Below, piece by piece: positions 26,836 to 34,798 of a DNA stretch of 64,000 nt. This DNA is from Azospirillaceae bacterium (GTDB lineage: Bacteria; Pseudomonadota; Alphaproteobacteria; Azospirillales; Azospirillaceae), in NCBI GenBank assembly GCA_028283825.1, contig JAPWJW010000003.1, positions 1,472,001 to 1,536,000 on the forward strand. The letters run 5' to 3'. Within the stretch, counting starts at the first letter, position 1. Every line of letters starts with the position of its first letter. The position numbers and the translations under genes were made by a program. Below the pieces are notes generated by a model, which saw only the letters and a program-made list of their open reading frames with translations, searched no databases and was not told the origin of the DNA.

Positions 26836-26993
26836 CAGGGTGCGGAAAAAGGCTTGTGCGTGGCGAGCGACGGGAAAATTCGGTCAGATTAGGAAAAGCC
26901 GAGGCGAGATAGCGGCGCTATCTAACGAGGGTTTGACGCGAGATGACCGAAAGTTTCCCGAGCGCAGCAGCACAATGATTTTTCCGCACCCTG
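26836..26993. repeat. 158-bp long imperfect palindrome (MITE-like)
   Basis: The outer arms are perfect 15-bp inverted repeats, CAGGGTGCGGAAAAA (26836-26850) and its complement (26979-26993). Nested inner arms follow: GGGAAAATTCGGTCA near 26872 against TGACCGAAAGTTTCCC near 26944, and AGATAGC/GCTATCT (26907-26923) at the centre. It fills exactly the space between two convergent stop codons. Probably a miniature inverted-repeat element; it may also act as a bidirectional terminator. Confidence 0.75.
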
Positions 26994-27548
26994 CTAAAGG
27001 CCGGCCGCGTCCGTACGGGCGAAGATACAGGTGTCCTGCGGCTGGCCGGCGGCGTTCAGGCGCTCATGGCGCAACCGCCCCTCCAGGACGAAGCCCAGCC
27101 GCCGGGCCACCGCCACGCTGGCCCCGTTCGCCACATCGGTCCAGATCGCGACCCGGCGGGCAGCCAGCACTTCAAAGGCGGCGCGCGTCAGCGCCCGCGC
27201 GGCGGCGGTGGCGTGCCCCCGGCCCAGGGCCGACGTCCGGACCCAGTATCCCAGCTGAAAGGTGCGCGCCGGCCAGTCGATATGTTCCAGCGCGCAACCG
27301 CCCAGCACCGCGTCATCGGCGCTGATCAGGGCATATTGCAGGCGGGTTCGCCCATCGAACGCGGCCGACCATTGCGCGATGCGCGCCCGGACCAGATCCA
27401 CCGACCCGTCCATGTCACCGATGCCCACCCAGCGCCGCAGGGCGGGCCGGCTCTCCTCCAGCGCGCCCCACAGGGACGGCGCATCGTCAGGATGAAAGGG
27501 CCGCAAGGAAAACCCGTCGGCCTGGATCAGCAATGGAGGTTCGGTCAT
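26994..27548 (-). CDS. GNAT N-acetyltransferase, RimJ/RimL type
   Basis: A 184-residue acetyltransferase. It opens with the RimL-like FSLRPFHPDDAPSLW, has a beta strand LGYWVR, the acetyl-CoA-binding loop ALGRGHATAAARAL (the Q/RxxGxG/A region) and the NGASVAVARRLGFVLEG segment. It could acetylate a ribosomal protein N-terminus or a small amine; the substrate is not readable. The stop codon adjoins the palindromic element. No operon partner is evident; the 77-aa gene lies upstream on the same strand, 46 bases away. Confidence 0.85.
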   Translation of the reverse strand: MTEPPLLIQADGFSLRPFHPDDAPSLWGALEESRPALRRWVGIGDMDGSVDLVRARIAQWSAAFDGRTRLQYALISADDAVLGGCALEHIDWPARTFQLGYWVRTSALGRGHATAAARALTRAAFEVLAARRVAIWTDVANGASVAVARRLGFVLEGRLRHERLNAAGQPQDTCIFARTDAAGL

Positions 27549-27594
27549 GCCTTATCTTACGCCGGCTGCATGGGCGCCGCCGCCATTCCGGCCC

Positions 27595-27828
27595 TCAGCG
27601 CGCCATCAGGCCGTCGGCCACCCGGGGCAGGCGGGCATCCAGGTCCGGCCGGCCCATGCGGCCCACCATTTCCGACCGTATGGCCCGCAAGCGCTCCACG
27701 AATTCCGCCGCCTCGTCCCGGGCCATGCCGCTCAGGATGAAATGGCCACTGGTCCAACGGGCGATCAGGGGATCGAGATCGGCGATATGTTCTCTTAAAA
27801 CAAGAGCGTAGGTGCTGTTCTGGTCCAT
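27595..27828 (-). CDS. 77-aa protein of unknown function (paralogue B)
   Basis: A 77-residue protein (MDQNSTYALVLREHI...) homologous over its full length to the protein at 25678-25911, with the same length and no gaps. Shared: IADLDPLIARW-like segment, DEA, VERLRAIRSEM, GRMGRPDLDARLP. Family unknown. Its ATG and GGGAGG ribosome-binding site lie inside one arm of a 12-bp perfect inverted repeat, suggesting translational control; paralogue A lacks this. Confidence 0.7.
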   Translation of the reverse strand: MDQNSTYALVLREHIADLDPLIARWTSGHFILSGMARDEAAEFVERLRAIRSEMVGRMGRPDLDARLPRVADGLMAR

Positions 27829-27876
27829 GAAAACCTCCCACCTTGGATCTCCATGGAAATCCCGGGGAGGTTTTCA
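27828..27876 (-). promoter_or_regulatory. hairpin sequestering the ribosome-binding site of paralogue B
   Basis: TGAAAACCTCCC (plus strand, 27828-27839) is perfectly complementary to 27865-27876. In the minus-strand mRNA the second arm contains GGGAGG and reaches the A of the start codon; the loop is about 25 nt. This would hide the start site when folded. Confidence 0.6.
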
Positions 27877-27954
27877 GGCAACTGAGCAATAGTATTGGGT
27901 GGCGTTATTGACATGGGTCAAGTATTTGGACCCATTCCAATGTTAGCGCCACCA

Positions 27955-28896
27955 TCAAGAGTGCGCCGTCCCTTTGCCGCCCAGCACCTGGTTCAACAGC
28001 CAGGCCAGGCGCACGCCGGCCATTTCCAGGCGCATGCGGGCCAGCGGCCACGCCGACGTCTCATAACCGCCCGCCAGGCCTTCCTTGCCGTCCGATTCCG
28101 GCGCCGGCAGGAAGCCATAGACCACGTCACGGGCCAGGCCGTGGCTTTCCTCGCCCCAGGCCTGGACGTCCTGGTCCAGTCCGCCCAGCCCAGCCTTCAG
28201 CGGCGTGTGCGGCGCCCAGGCCTTGGCGTCGGCGAGCGAGATGCCCTGTTCCAGCGTGCCGGCGGCCGCCTTGGCCTGGGCCAGGTCGATGGAATAGTCC
28301 TTGTTGACGCTGAGGCCCAGCTTGCGATCGACGATGCCCTCATCCCACAGGGAATGCAGGTTCAGGCGGCCGTTCCGGTCCTCGCCGAAATAGCGGACCT
28401 TGACGTCGTTGCCGCCCTTGTCGTGGTCGCGCTCGCTGGCATGCAGGGGCTGATGCAGGTCACCCACCAGGTGCACCACCCATTTCAGCGCAGCCAGGCG
28501 GGCCTCGGGCGTGGCGTGGGCGTCGGCCAGGATGCGGGCCTGTTCCGGCAGACGGGCGATGACGCAATTGTCGCCGGCGCAGTCGCGCGCGGCGTCATAG
28601 CCCGGCGCCTCCACCGGCACATCGACATAGTGCCAGGGCAGGGTCTTGGGCAGGCCGCCCTTGTCCTCCGGAATGTGGCCCACGGTGTCCGGCCAGGACG
28701 CCACCTCATCCAGGGTGTGATGGCCTTCCAGGGCCAGCAGCTGTTCCACCACCGCCTTGGCCTTCGGGCTCAGCCGATCCTGCGCGATGTCGCCGACGAT
28801 GGCGTGCCCGTTGGGGCCCCAGGCCAGGGCCGGGCCGGCGCTCAGGACGGTGGCGGACAGGAAGGCGGCGGCAAGCAGGCGGCGCGTGGCGGTCAT
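27955..28896 (-). CDS. S1/P1 family secreted nuclease
   Basis: A 313-residue zinc-dependent single-strand nuclease of the S1/P1 type. The signal peptide ends GPALA, so the mature N-terminus is Trp of WGPNGHAIVGDIA, as in P1 nuclease, where that Trp binds zinc. Further zinc-ligand segments: SWPDTV, WHYVDVP, VVHLVGDLHQPLHA and NLHSLWDEGIV. Cys pair around RDCAGDNC. ATG 28896 starts at the signal peptide; the frame upstream to 29007 is not needed. It probably supplies nucleotides or phosphate from outside DNA/RNA. It lies just outside the left edge of the island. Confidence 0.92.
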   Translation of the reverse strand: MTATRRLLAAAFLSATVLSAGPALAWGPNGHAIVGDIAQDRLSPKAKAVVEQLLALEGHHTLDEVASWPDTVGHIPEDKGGLPKTLPWHYVDVPVEAPGYDAARDCAGDNCVIARLPEQARILADAHATPEARLAALKWVVHLVGDLHQPLHASERDHDKGGNDVKVRYFGEDRNGRLNLHSLWDEGIVDRKLGLSVNKDYSIDLAQAKAAAGTLEQGISLADAKAWAPHTPLKAGLGGLDQDVQAWGEESHGLARDVVYGFLPAPESDGKEGLAGGYETSAWPLARMRLEMAGVRLAWLLNQVLGGKGTAHS

Positions 28897-29028
28897 CTGG
28901 GGTTCCCGGTCTGGCTGAAGAGCGCCCAAGGTAACCGGCGAACGTTGCGCTGTCATGTCAGAGAAGTTGACCGCATGGTCAAAAAAAATGGCCCGCAAAG
29001 GGGCCACTTTTCAAACTGATGCGGAATT

Positions 29029-29086
29029 TGGTGCCCCCGGTCGGACTCGAACCAACACGACCTTGCGGCCAACAGATTTTGAGTCT
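29029..29086 (-). tRNA. 3' half of a split tRNA-Leu(CAA)
   Basis: On the minus strand this holds the anticodon loop CTCAAAA, variable arm, T-arm (GTTGG-TTCGAGT-CCGAC), acceptor strand CGGGGGC and CCA. No 5' half precedes it. The matching 5' half (acceptor GCCTCCG, which pairs with CGGGGGC including one G-T) is at 46746-46784. Together they make an 86-nt tRNA. The gene was split by the island. Confidence 0.88.
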
Positions 29087-29212
29087 CGTCCAACAGAATT
29101 TTCCCGGATTGGGGGAATTTTCCGCCCATATGTCATTGCCTTGATTTAACACGCATTATAGGCTTTCCCAGTTTTCCGATAACGGGGCGAAAACCCCTGG
29201 ATTGCCGCTACG

Positions 29213-29245
29213 GTGAGTCCTGGGTGAGTCCAAAACCGTGAGTCC
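29213..29245 (+). repeat. three GTGAGTCC direct repeats beside the left att core
   Basis: GTGAGTCC occurs at 29213, 29224 and 29238 (spacing 11 and 14 bases), just before Int1. Such iterated short repeats between core and integrase gene resemble arm-type integrase binding sites. Confidence 0.5.
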
Positions 29246-29256
29246 TGGGGGTTTTG

Positions 29257-30375
29257 ATGCAGGCGAAAATCACCAAAAAACTGGTCGACCAGATGCAGCC
29301 CGGACCGACCGATATCCTGGTGTTCGACACCCTCCTGAAGGGCTTCATCCTGAAAGTCACGCCGCTGGGCGCCAAGACATACCTGGTGCGCTATCGCATG
29401 GGCGGCCGGGCCACTCCCCTGCGCAAATACACCATCGGGCGCCACGGCTCCCCCTGGACGCCGGACAGCGCCCGTACGGAGGCGGAGAAGCTGCTGGCCA
29501 AGGTGCGGCAGGGCACCGACCCGGCGGTGGAGAAAAAGGAACGCCTGGCCCAGGGCTTCACGGTCACCGAACTGGCGGACCGCTACCTCTCCCAGCACGT
29601 CGATATGAAGAACAAGGCGACCACGCAGAAGGAGTTCCGGCGCCTCGTCGAAACGATCATCAAGCCCGAGCTGGGCACCCGCGCGACGGCATCCATCACC
29701 CGGGGCGACATCTCCGCCCTGCACCACCGGCTAAGGGCGACGCCCCGCCAAGCCAACCACGTCCTGTCCGTGCTGTCCAAGATGTTCAGCCTATCGGAGG
29801 TGTGGGGCTTCCGCCCCGACAACACCAACCCGTGCCGGCTGATCGAGCGCTATCGGGAAACCGCCCGCGAGCGCTTCCTGTCCGACGACGAAGTGGTGGA
29901 GGTGGGCAAGGCGGTGGCCGCCGCGGAACATGACCGGACGGCGCACGACTCGGTCCTGAACGCCATTCGCCTTCTGCTTCTGACCGGCTGCCGCGTGGGT
30001 GAGCTTCTGGCCTTGCGCTGGACAGACATCGACCTGGAGGCGGCCCTCCTCCTCATCCGCGATGCCAAGGCCGGCGCCCGGGCCCACCCCATCGGCGCCG
30101 TCGCGGTAGCCTTCCTGACGGAGATGGGGCGGACATCGCCATGGGTACTGCCCGGCATCCAGGACGCCAACAAGCCGCTGGCGGCGAACTCGCTGAGCCA
30201 CACCTGGGGCCGCATCCGCACCAAGGCCAAGCTGGAGGACGTCCGCCTGCACGACCTCCGCCACACCGTCGGGACCTACGCCGGCCAGACGGGTGCCAAC
30301 GCCTTCCTGGTACGCGACAAGCTGGGACACAAGACCCTGAACCGCGCCGGGATTGTCGGAGGCTTTCACTCCTGA
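29257..30375 (+). pseudogene. tyrosine integrase (DUF4102 type), truncated by IS insertion
   Basis: Phage/ICE-type integrase with an N-terminal DUF4102-like arm-binding domain (KLVDQMQPGPTDILVFDTLLKGF), SAM-like core-binding domain and catalytic domain. Catalytic residues visible: Arg in TGCRVGELLALRW, HDLRHT (HxxR) and the second His in KLGHKTL. The catalytic Tyr segment is missing because the IS3 element begins at 30338, inside the codons after KTL; the last 12 residues of the open frame are IS sequence. No remainder of the gene is found beyond the IS, so the 3' end was deleted. ATG 29257 (TTG 29254 adjacent). Located 170 bases from the left att core, as expected for the island integrase. 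Confidence 0.88.
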
Positions 30376-30390
30376 GAGACTGAAGCCACG

Positions 30391-30717
30391 ATGAGCAAGA
30401 CGACGAACAAGTTTTCCCCCGAAGTTCGTGCCCGCGCGGTGCGGCTGGTGTTGGATCACGAGAAGGATCATCCGTCCCGTTGGGCGGCGGTGATGTCGAT
30501 CGCGGCGAAGATCGGCTGTTCCGGACAGACGCTGAACGAATGGGTGAAGAAGGCCGAGGTTGAAGCAGGCACGCGGGCCGGTGTTCCCAGCGATGTCGCG
30601 GAACGGCTGAAGGCGCTGGAACGGGAGAACCGGGAACTGCGCCAAGCGAATGACATCCTGCGCAAGGCGAGCGCGTATTTTGCGGCGGCGGAGCTCGACC
30701 GCCGGTTCAAGCCATGA
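30391..30717 (+). CDS. IS3-family transposase OrfA
   Basis: A 108-residue DNA-binding protein of the IS3 element. The helix-turn-helix region is [20 protein letters not shown], followed by the leucine-zipper-like [32 protein letters not shown] typical of OrfA, which mediates dimerisation. Its stop overlaps the OrfB start (ATGA at 30714-30717), where OrfAB fusion by programmed frameshifting is known for the family. Intact. Confidence 0.92.
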   Translation: MSKTTNKFSPEVRARAVRLVLDHEKDHPSRWAAVMSIAAKIGCSGQTLNEWVKKAEVEAGTRAGVPSDVAERLKALERENRELRQANDILRKASAYFAAAELDRRFKP

Positions 30718-31619
30718 TTGCCTTCATCGATGAGCATCGGGGTGCGCACGGGGTCGAGCCGATCTGCCAGGTGTTGCCGATCGCCCCGTCGACCTATCAC
30801 CGGCATGCGTCGCGGCGTTCCAACCCGGACCGCCTGCCGGCGCGGGCCAAGCGGGACACACGGTTGAAGGTCGCAATACGGCGGGTGTTCGACGAGAACT
30901 TCGCCGTCTATGGCGTGCGCAAGGTCTGGCACCAGCTCAAGCGGGAGGGCCAAGCCATCGCGCGTTGCACGGTCGCCCGGCTGATGCGGGACCTGGGCCT
31001 GCGAGGTGTGATCCGGGGCAAGCCGGTGAGGACGACGGTGAGCGACAAGGCGGCACCCTGTCCGCTGGACCATGTCAATCGGCAATTCCATGCGCCCCGG
31101 CCGAACATGCTGTGGCTGTCGGACTTCACCTACGTTGCCACCTGGCAGGGCTTCGTCTACGTGGCCTTCGTCATCGACGCCTACGCCCGGCGCATCGTCG
31201 GCTGGCGGGTATCGCGGACGGCCCATGCCGCCTTCGTGCTCGACGCACTGGAGCAAGCCCTGCATGAACGGCAACCGGCCAAGCACGGCGGCCTGGTTCA
31301 TCATTCGGACAGGGGCGTTCAATACGTCAGCATCAAGTACACCGAGCGCCTGGCGGACGCCGGGATCGAGCCCTCGGTCGGCAGTGTCGGCGACAGCTAC
31401 GACAACGCCCTGGCGGAAACCATCAACGGCCTCTACAAGGCCGAGGTGATCCACCGGCGTGGGCCATGGCGATCCTTCGAGGCCGTCGAATACGCCACCC
31501 TGGAATGGGTCGATTGGTTCAACCACCGGCGGATCCTGGGCCCCATCGGCAACATCCCACCCGCCGAAGCTGAGGCTCGCTTCCACGCCATGACGGACAC
31601 CCCGGCGATGGCCGCCTGA
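30714..31619 (+). CDS. IS3-family transposase OrfB (DDE)
   Basis: A 301-residue catalytic subunit with an HTH_21-like N-terminus ([23 protein letters not shown]) and the rve integrase core. The DDE triad is visible in WLSDFTYV (Asp), HHSDRGVQY (Asp) and [14 protein letters not shown] (Glu), with the IS3-typical spacing. It should cut and join IS ends as the OrfAB fusion. Intact, suggesting recent activity. Confidence 0.93.
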   Translation: MIAFIDEHRGAHGVEPICQVLPIAPSTYHRHASRRSNPDRLPARAKRDTRLKVAIRRVFDENFAVYGVRKVWHQLKREGQAIARCTVARLMRDLGLRGVIRGKPVRTTVSDKAAPCPLDHVNRQFHAPRPNMLWLSDFTYVATWQGFVYVAFVIDAYARRIVGWRVSRTAHAAFVLDALEQALHERQPAKHGGLVHHSDRGVQYVSIKYTERLADAGIEPSVGSVGDSYDNALAETINGLYKAEVIHRRGPWRSFEAVEYATLEWVDWFNHRRILGPIGNIPPAEAEARFHAMTDTPAMAA

Positions 31620-31822
31620 CTCAAACCAAACGGCCTCCGACAATCCCGGCGCGGTTCATGGCTTCGCCATAGAATGGCCAAGAGCATCACACCCGGCGCA
31701 CAACTATGGCCTGTGAGCATGGATAAAAACCCTTGCCGGGTTACGCTCACAGTGGGACAATACGGAGAACTAGAATATTTACTTTACGTTACCGTCGCCG
31801 TCAATCAGTCCGATAGCCGGGC

Positions 31823-31885
31823 GGCACCAAGCAAGGTTTCTGGCGCTGCCCATCGCCATCACCGCTTCTAGGATCGCTTGGTGCC
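31823..31885 (+). promoter_or_regulatory. 10-bp inverted repeat ending exactly at the radical SAM start codon
   Basis: GGCACCAAGC (31823-31832) is perfectly complementary to GCTTGGTGCC (31876-31885), and the ATG follows at 31886. The 43-nt loop includes the only ribosome-binding-site-like AGGAT. A leader structure controlling translation is plausible. Confidence 0.5.
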
Positions 31886-33196
31886 ATGTCTAAGCAGCAG
31901 TCGCCCTTCGCCGTCTTTTTCGCTCTACGCAATGCGTTGGAGCATAATCCGGCGACCGTCTACAAGGCGGTCTACCTGGGTGAGATGGTCGATGCCGTTC
32001 GGCGTTTCGGTTGGGGCGTCGAGTGCCATGATCTTGATGTCGATACCCCAAGCCTCACGAAATATATTGAAGTTTTCCTCAAATCACCGAGCCTAATTTT
32101 AATTTGGTGCGACGTACATCAGGCACGACTTGCCAAACAAATCGCAGAACTAGCAAAGAAAGTTTCGCCCGAAACTCCCGTATTAGTCTACGGCAGAGCG
32201 ACGGCTTTTATGCCTCAATATTTTGAGCGGCCTCCATTTGATGCCATTCATGTGAGCGGCGACCGCGAGGCTGCCATCATTGATTATATTGAGACAATAG
32301 GAACTTCCCGCCCGCCAGCCGGATGGTCAATATTCTCCCCAGAAGAAAAGCGTTATGTGCGCCATCAAGGGCAGCGACTTGCACCTGCCAACTGGCCAGT
32401 GCCAAGCCTCGTTGATCTTCCATTAGATAAGTACGCGGAATTTACGCGGAACACCCATGGAAAAGATTATCGGACACGGTTAGCAATAACCGTGTCCAAA
32501 GGATGCGACTTTGGCTGTGCGTATTGTGGCGCCCCTCAGGAAGAGGGAGCCATAGACAGGCGCCGCCCTATAAGTCATGTCTTCAAATGGATTGACGAAT
32601 CTGGCTTTAAAAAGCGCAGCGAAACTCTTCACCTATTTGCATCGACACTTTTTGCCAATCGCACCTGGATGAGGGATTTCTGCAACGAATATATTCGGCG
32701 CGGCGATACCTTCACCTGGCGTGGCGTAACGACGATCAAATCTCTGCTCAATGAAGAGATCATTCATCTTGCAGGAAAGGCTCGCTGTATTGAGTTGGCG
32801 GTAGGCATTGAAACACTCTCGCGTTCCCACGACAGAACGGCAAAATCATCGATCTCAGAGCTTGAATCTGTCATTAAGATGGCACGTAATAGCGGCATCC
32901 GCCTAAAGGGCTTGGTGATGCTAGGGTATCCTGGACAAAATGAGGACGATGTCCTTCGTCTCGAGGAGTTTGCTCAAGAATGGGGCATTATGCTTCGCTA
33001 CACTGGATATACCCCGCTACATCAGCTTCGCTCTAAAACAGCGGTGGAATTGGATGCCATCACCATTGAGTCTTATGATCGGCGAACTTATTTTGACGCT
33101 GAGGCAACTGATCTTTCAGCCGATTTCTTCTTTGAAAGAATTGTACGGAATGGGGGATATTATGTTCCATCCGACATGAATGCGCTCTCTGTGTAA
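31886..33196 (+). CDS. radical SAM protein with N-terminal Rossmann-like (B12-binding-type) domain
   Basis: A 436-residue protein. Residues about 1-145 look like a flavodoxin/B12-binding-like fold (YLGEMVDAVRRFGWGVECHDLD ... VLVYGRATAFMPQYF), but I do not see the DxHxxG cobalamin motif. The radical SAM core begins at SKGCDFGCAYCGAP, giving the CxxxCxxC 4Fe-4S cluster motif (C207, C211 and C214 approximately). ELAVGIETLS and LKGLVMLGYPGQ are typical later strands. The substrate is unknown; no peptide precursor or methyl acceptor is evident. The gene is much AT-richer than the chromosome, a sign of transfer. It is followed 31 bases later by a two-TM SLATT-like protein. Confidence 0.8.
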   Translation: MSKQQSPFAVFFALRNALEHNPATVYKAVYLGEMVDAVRRFGWGVECHDLDVDTPSLTKYIEVFLKSPSLILIWCDVHQARLAKQIAELAKKVSPETPVLVYGRATAFMPQYFERPPFDAIHVSGDREAAIIDYIETIGTSRPPAGWSIFSPEEKRYVRHQGQRLAPANWPVPSLVDLPLDKYAEFTRNTHGKDYRTRLAITVSKGCDFGCAYCGAPQEEGAIDRRRPISHVFKWIDESGFKKRSETLHLFASTLFANRTWMRDFCNEYIRRGDTFTWRGVTTIKSLLNEEIIHLAGKARCIELAVGIETLSRSHDRTAKSSISELESVIKMARNSGIRLKGLVMLGYPGQNEDDVLRLEEFAQEWGIMLRYTGYTPLHQLRSKTAVELDAITIESYDRRTYFDAEATDLSADFFFERIVRNGGYYVPSDMNALSV

Positions 33197-33227
33197 GAAT
33201 CTGCAAAAAGGTAGGACAACTACATGA

Positions 33228-34019
33228 TTGGCCCAAGACATGAACGAAAATACGGATGAGCGATTAGATTGCCCCGAAGATCCATCTTTATACATAATAT
33301 GGTACCGCGCTCGCGCAAAAGCATTTGGTCATGATTTTGCTGTATCGAGAATAGAAAAAGAAGAAAGAACGGAATATAGAAAAGAAATGCGTTATGCCAT
33401 TTCTGGGATAGGTGTTCTAGTGGCCGGCCTCTCAATATCAGATGTCGGAATCTCTGATTCTCTTGGAAAGTTACTGTCCGATTTATTTCATTTAGAATTC
33501 GAAAAATATGTTGGAGAAACACTTTCTTTTTTATCGAAATTTTTCATCGCCGCGTCGGCATTAATTTCCGTGTACTCCTTATATCTCTCAGTAATGTCTA
33601 AGAGGTCGACGCTAATATCATCACAAGATCGCCACAGGACAATGAACTCTTTGTGCCTATCAATCGCTCAGAAAACAAGACAGCCGGAATCTGGACTATT
33701 TGACGAAGAATACAAGAAGCATCTGGTTCACTTTTTAAATGACCAACTCAGAGATATTCTAACCATCGGAGAATCCCCGGCAGACTGCGATTACGCACGT
33801 GCTCATAATATGATGGCTAAAATTATGAGAGAAAAGACAACAGGGGTTGCGCAAACATTCACACCAAATGTACAGGGGAAACACCCTGATATTCCGCCAA
33901 ATGATCCCTCCCCCGCCCAGGCCGGGAACGAAAATTCAGAATGCCATAAGAAGAATCAAAATAAAAGCATTCTTGGATTAGCTATCTCTCGCTTTCGCAA
34001 GATTTTCGAACGCCATTAA
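33228..34019 (+). CDS. two-TM SLATT-like membrane protein
   Basis: A 263-residue AT-rich gene. An N-terminal helical part (LYIIWYRARAKAFGHDFAVSRIEKEE) leads to two membrane segments (about 51-70 and 105-125) and a soluble Lys-rich C-terminus. This is the shape of SLATT domains, pore-like effectors often tied to nucleotide-signalling or other defence genes. The match is by layout and not by a decisive motif. Start TTG 33228 has AGGTAGGA 10 bases before; ATG 33240 is the alternative. It follows the radical SAM gene by 31 bases and is likely cotranscribed. Confidence 0.6.
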   Translation: MAQDMNENTDERLDCPEDPSLYIIWYRARAKAFGHDFAVSRIEKEERTEYRKEMRYAISGIGVLVAGLSISDVGISDSLGKLLSDLFHLEFEKYVGETLSFLSKFFIAASALISVYSLYLSVMSKRSTLISSQDRHRTMNSLCLSIAQKTRQPESGLFDEEYKKHLVHFLNDQLRDILTIGESPADCDYARAHNMMAKIMREKTTGVAQTFTPNVQGKHPDIPPNDPSPAQAGNENSECHKKNQNKSILGLAISRFRKIFERH

Positions 34020-34305
34020 AATGGTTACGGGCCAATCTCTTTAATCCAGGGTCAATTCTTCCTAATGCACCACGAAGTACGTCTCCCCACATTATGTAAT
34101 TCCCATCATGGTCTTTAGATGGCTCCACCCCTAAAACCCTGAAAGATAATTCAGGCATAGAATTAACCGTTTCAAGGAAACGCTTCTCATCAGAATTCGC
34201 CTGATCAACACATTTTTTTATTTTTTCATGATCTGCGCGAGCAAGCGCTTCTGCCGGAGCCATTGATTCGGGTACGCTCTTTTTATCACCCATACACATC
34301 TCCAT
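33982..34305 (-). CDS. 107-aa protein of unknown function
   Basis: A 107-residue charged protein (MEMCMGDKKSVPESMAPAEALAR...) on the minus strand, convergent with and overlapping the SLATT-like gene end by 38 bases. It contains a mostly helical N-terminal half and FRVLGVEPSKDHDGNY. ATG 34305 and an in-frame ATG at 34293 are both possible. No recognised family. AT-rich like its neighbours. Confidence 0.5.
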   Translation of the reverse strand: MEMCMGDKKSVPESMAPAEALARADHEKIKKCVDQANSDEKRFLETVNSMPELSFRVLGVEPSKDHDGNYIMWGDVLRGALGRIDPGLKRLARNHFNGVRKSCESER

Positions 34306-34464
34306 TATGGAATAATCTATCTCACATTATTCAAATATTTGCAATTGATATATTATATCATAAATTCGCATTGAGATTGGCCGAAGCTAATTGGATATTA
34401 GCCGCAAGCTCCTGCCTGTCCCAACTTGATATCGCCCAACCCGAATGGACCAGCAGCCCCAGCG
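34306..34464. other. AT-rich intergenic region
   Basis: A strongly AT-rich stretch (34310-34400) between two minus-strand genes. It probably holds the promoter of the 107-aa gene. I see no RNA gene or clear repeat. Confidence 0.4.
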
Positions 34465-34791
34465 CTAAACGTGCTGGCCGTTATGTTCGAGGGCACCGGC
34501 GAGTAGCCCGTCCAGCCATAGCAGGTAGTCGTGCGCCGTGGTTCCCGGCAAGCGGGCCCAGTCGCCGCGCACAAACACTTCCATCGCCGCATCAAGGTTG
34601 CCGGGGAACGTGACGAGGAACCGCGCGATATCCTCGCGGGCGGCCTGAATCACCTCCGGCACAGAATCCTCAATGAAGGCGTATACCGAGTCCTCAAGCT
34701 CCGGGCCGTTGATCGTGTAGTCCTGATTCAGGTAGGCCCGGATGAGCTGGTACAGTTCCGGAAAATCCTGCTCCGTCGCGTGCTCCATCAT
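34465..34791 (-). CDS. CdiI-family immunity protein
   Basis: A 108-residue acidic protein (FPELYQLIRAYLNQDYTINGPELEDSVYAFI ... WLDGLLAGAL) resembling the CdiI_2 immunity family of contact-dependent inhibition systems. It starts 8 bases after the stop of an RNase-toxin gene, the normal toxin-immunity order. It should bind and block the C-terminal nuclease of that toxin. GC content is near the chromosomal level, unlike the radical SAM cargo. Confidence 0.75.
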   Translation of the reverse strand: MMEHATEQDFPELYQLIRAYLNQDYTINGPELEDSVYAFIEDSVPEVIQAAREDIARFLVTFPGNLDAAMEVFVRGDWARLPGTTAHDYLLWLDGLLAGALEHNGQHV

Positions 34792-34798
34792 GCTTCCC

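Larger units (their letters stand above)
30338..31658 (+). mobile_element. IS3-family insertion sequence (1321 bp)
   Basis: Perfect 26-bp terminal inverted repeats beginning TGAACCGCGCCGGGATTGTC bound the element. It contains overlapping orfA and orfB. The flanks (CCC left, TGG right) do not form a target duplication, so a deletion next to the IS has probably removed the end of Int1. Both orfs are intact. Confidence 0.9.

Noticed and set aside
31674-31871. 65-codon frame between the IS3 element and the radical SAM gene
   Set aside because: No ribosome-binding site, no motif, and it covers a leader hairpin arm; probably non-coding.
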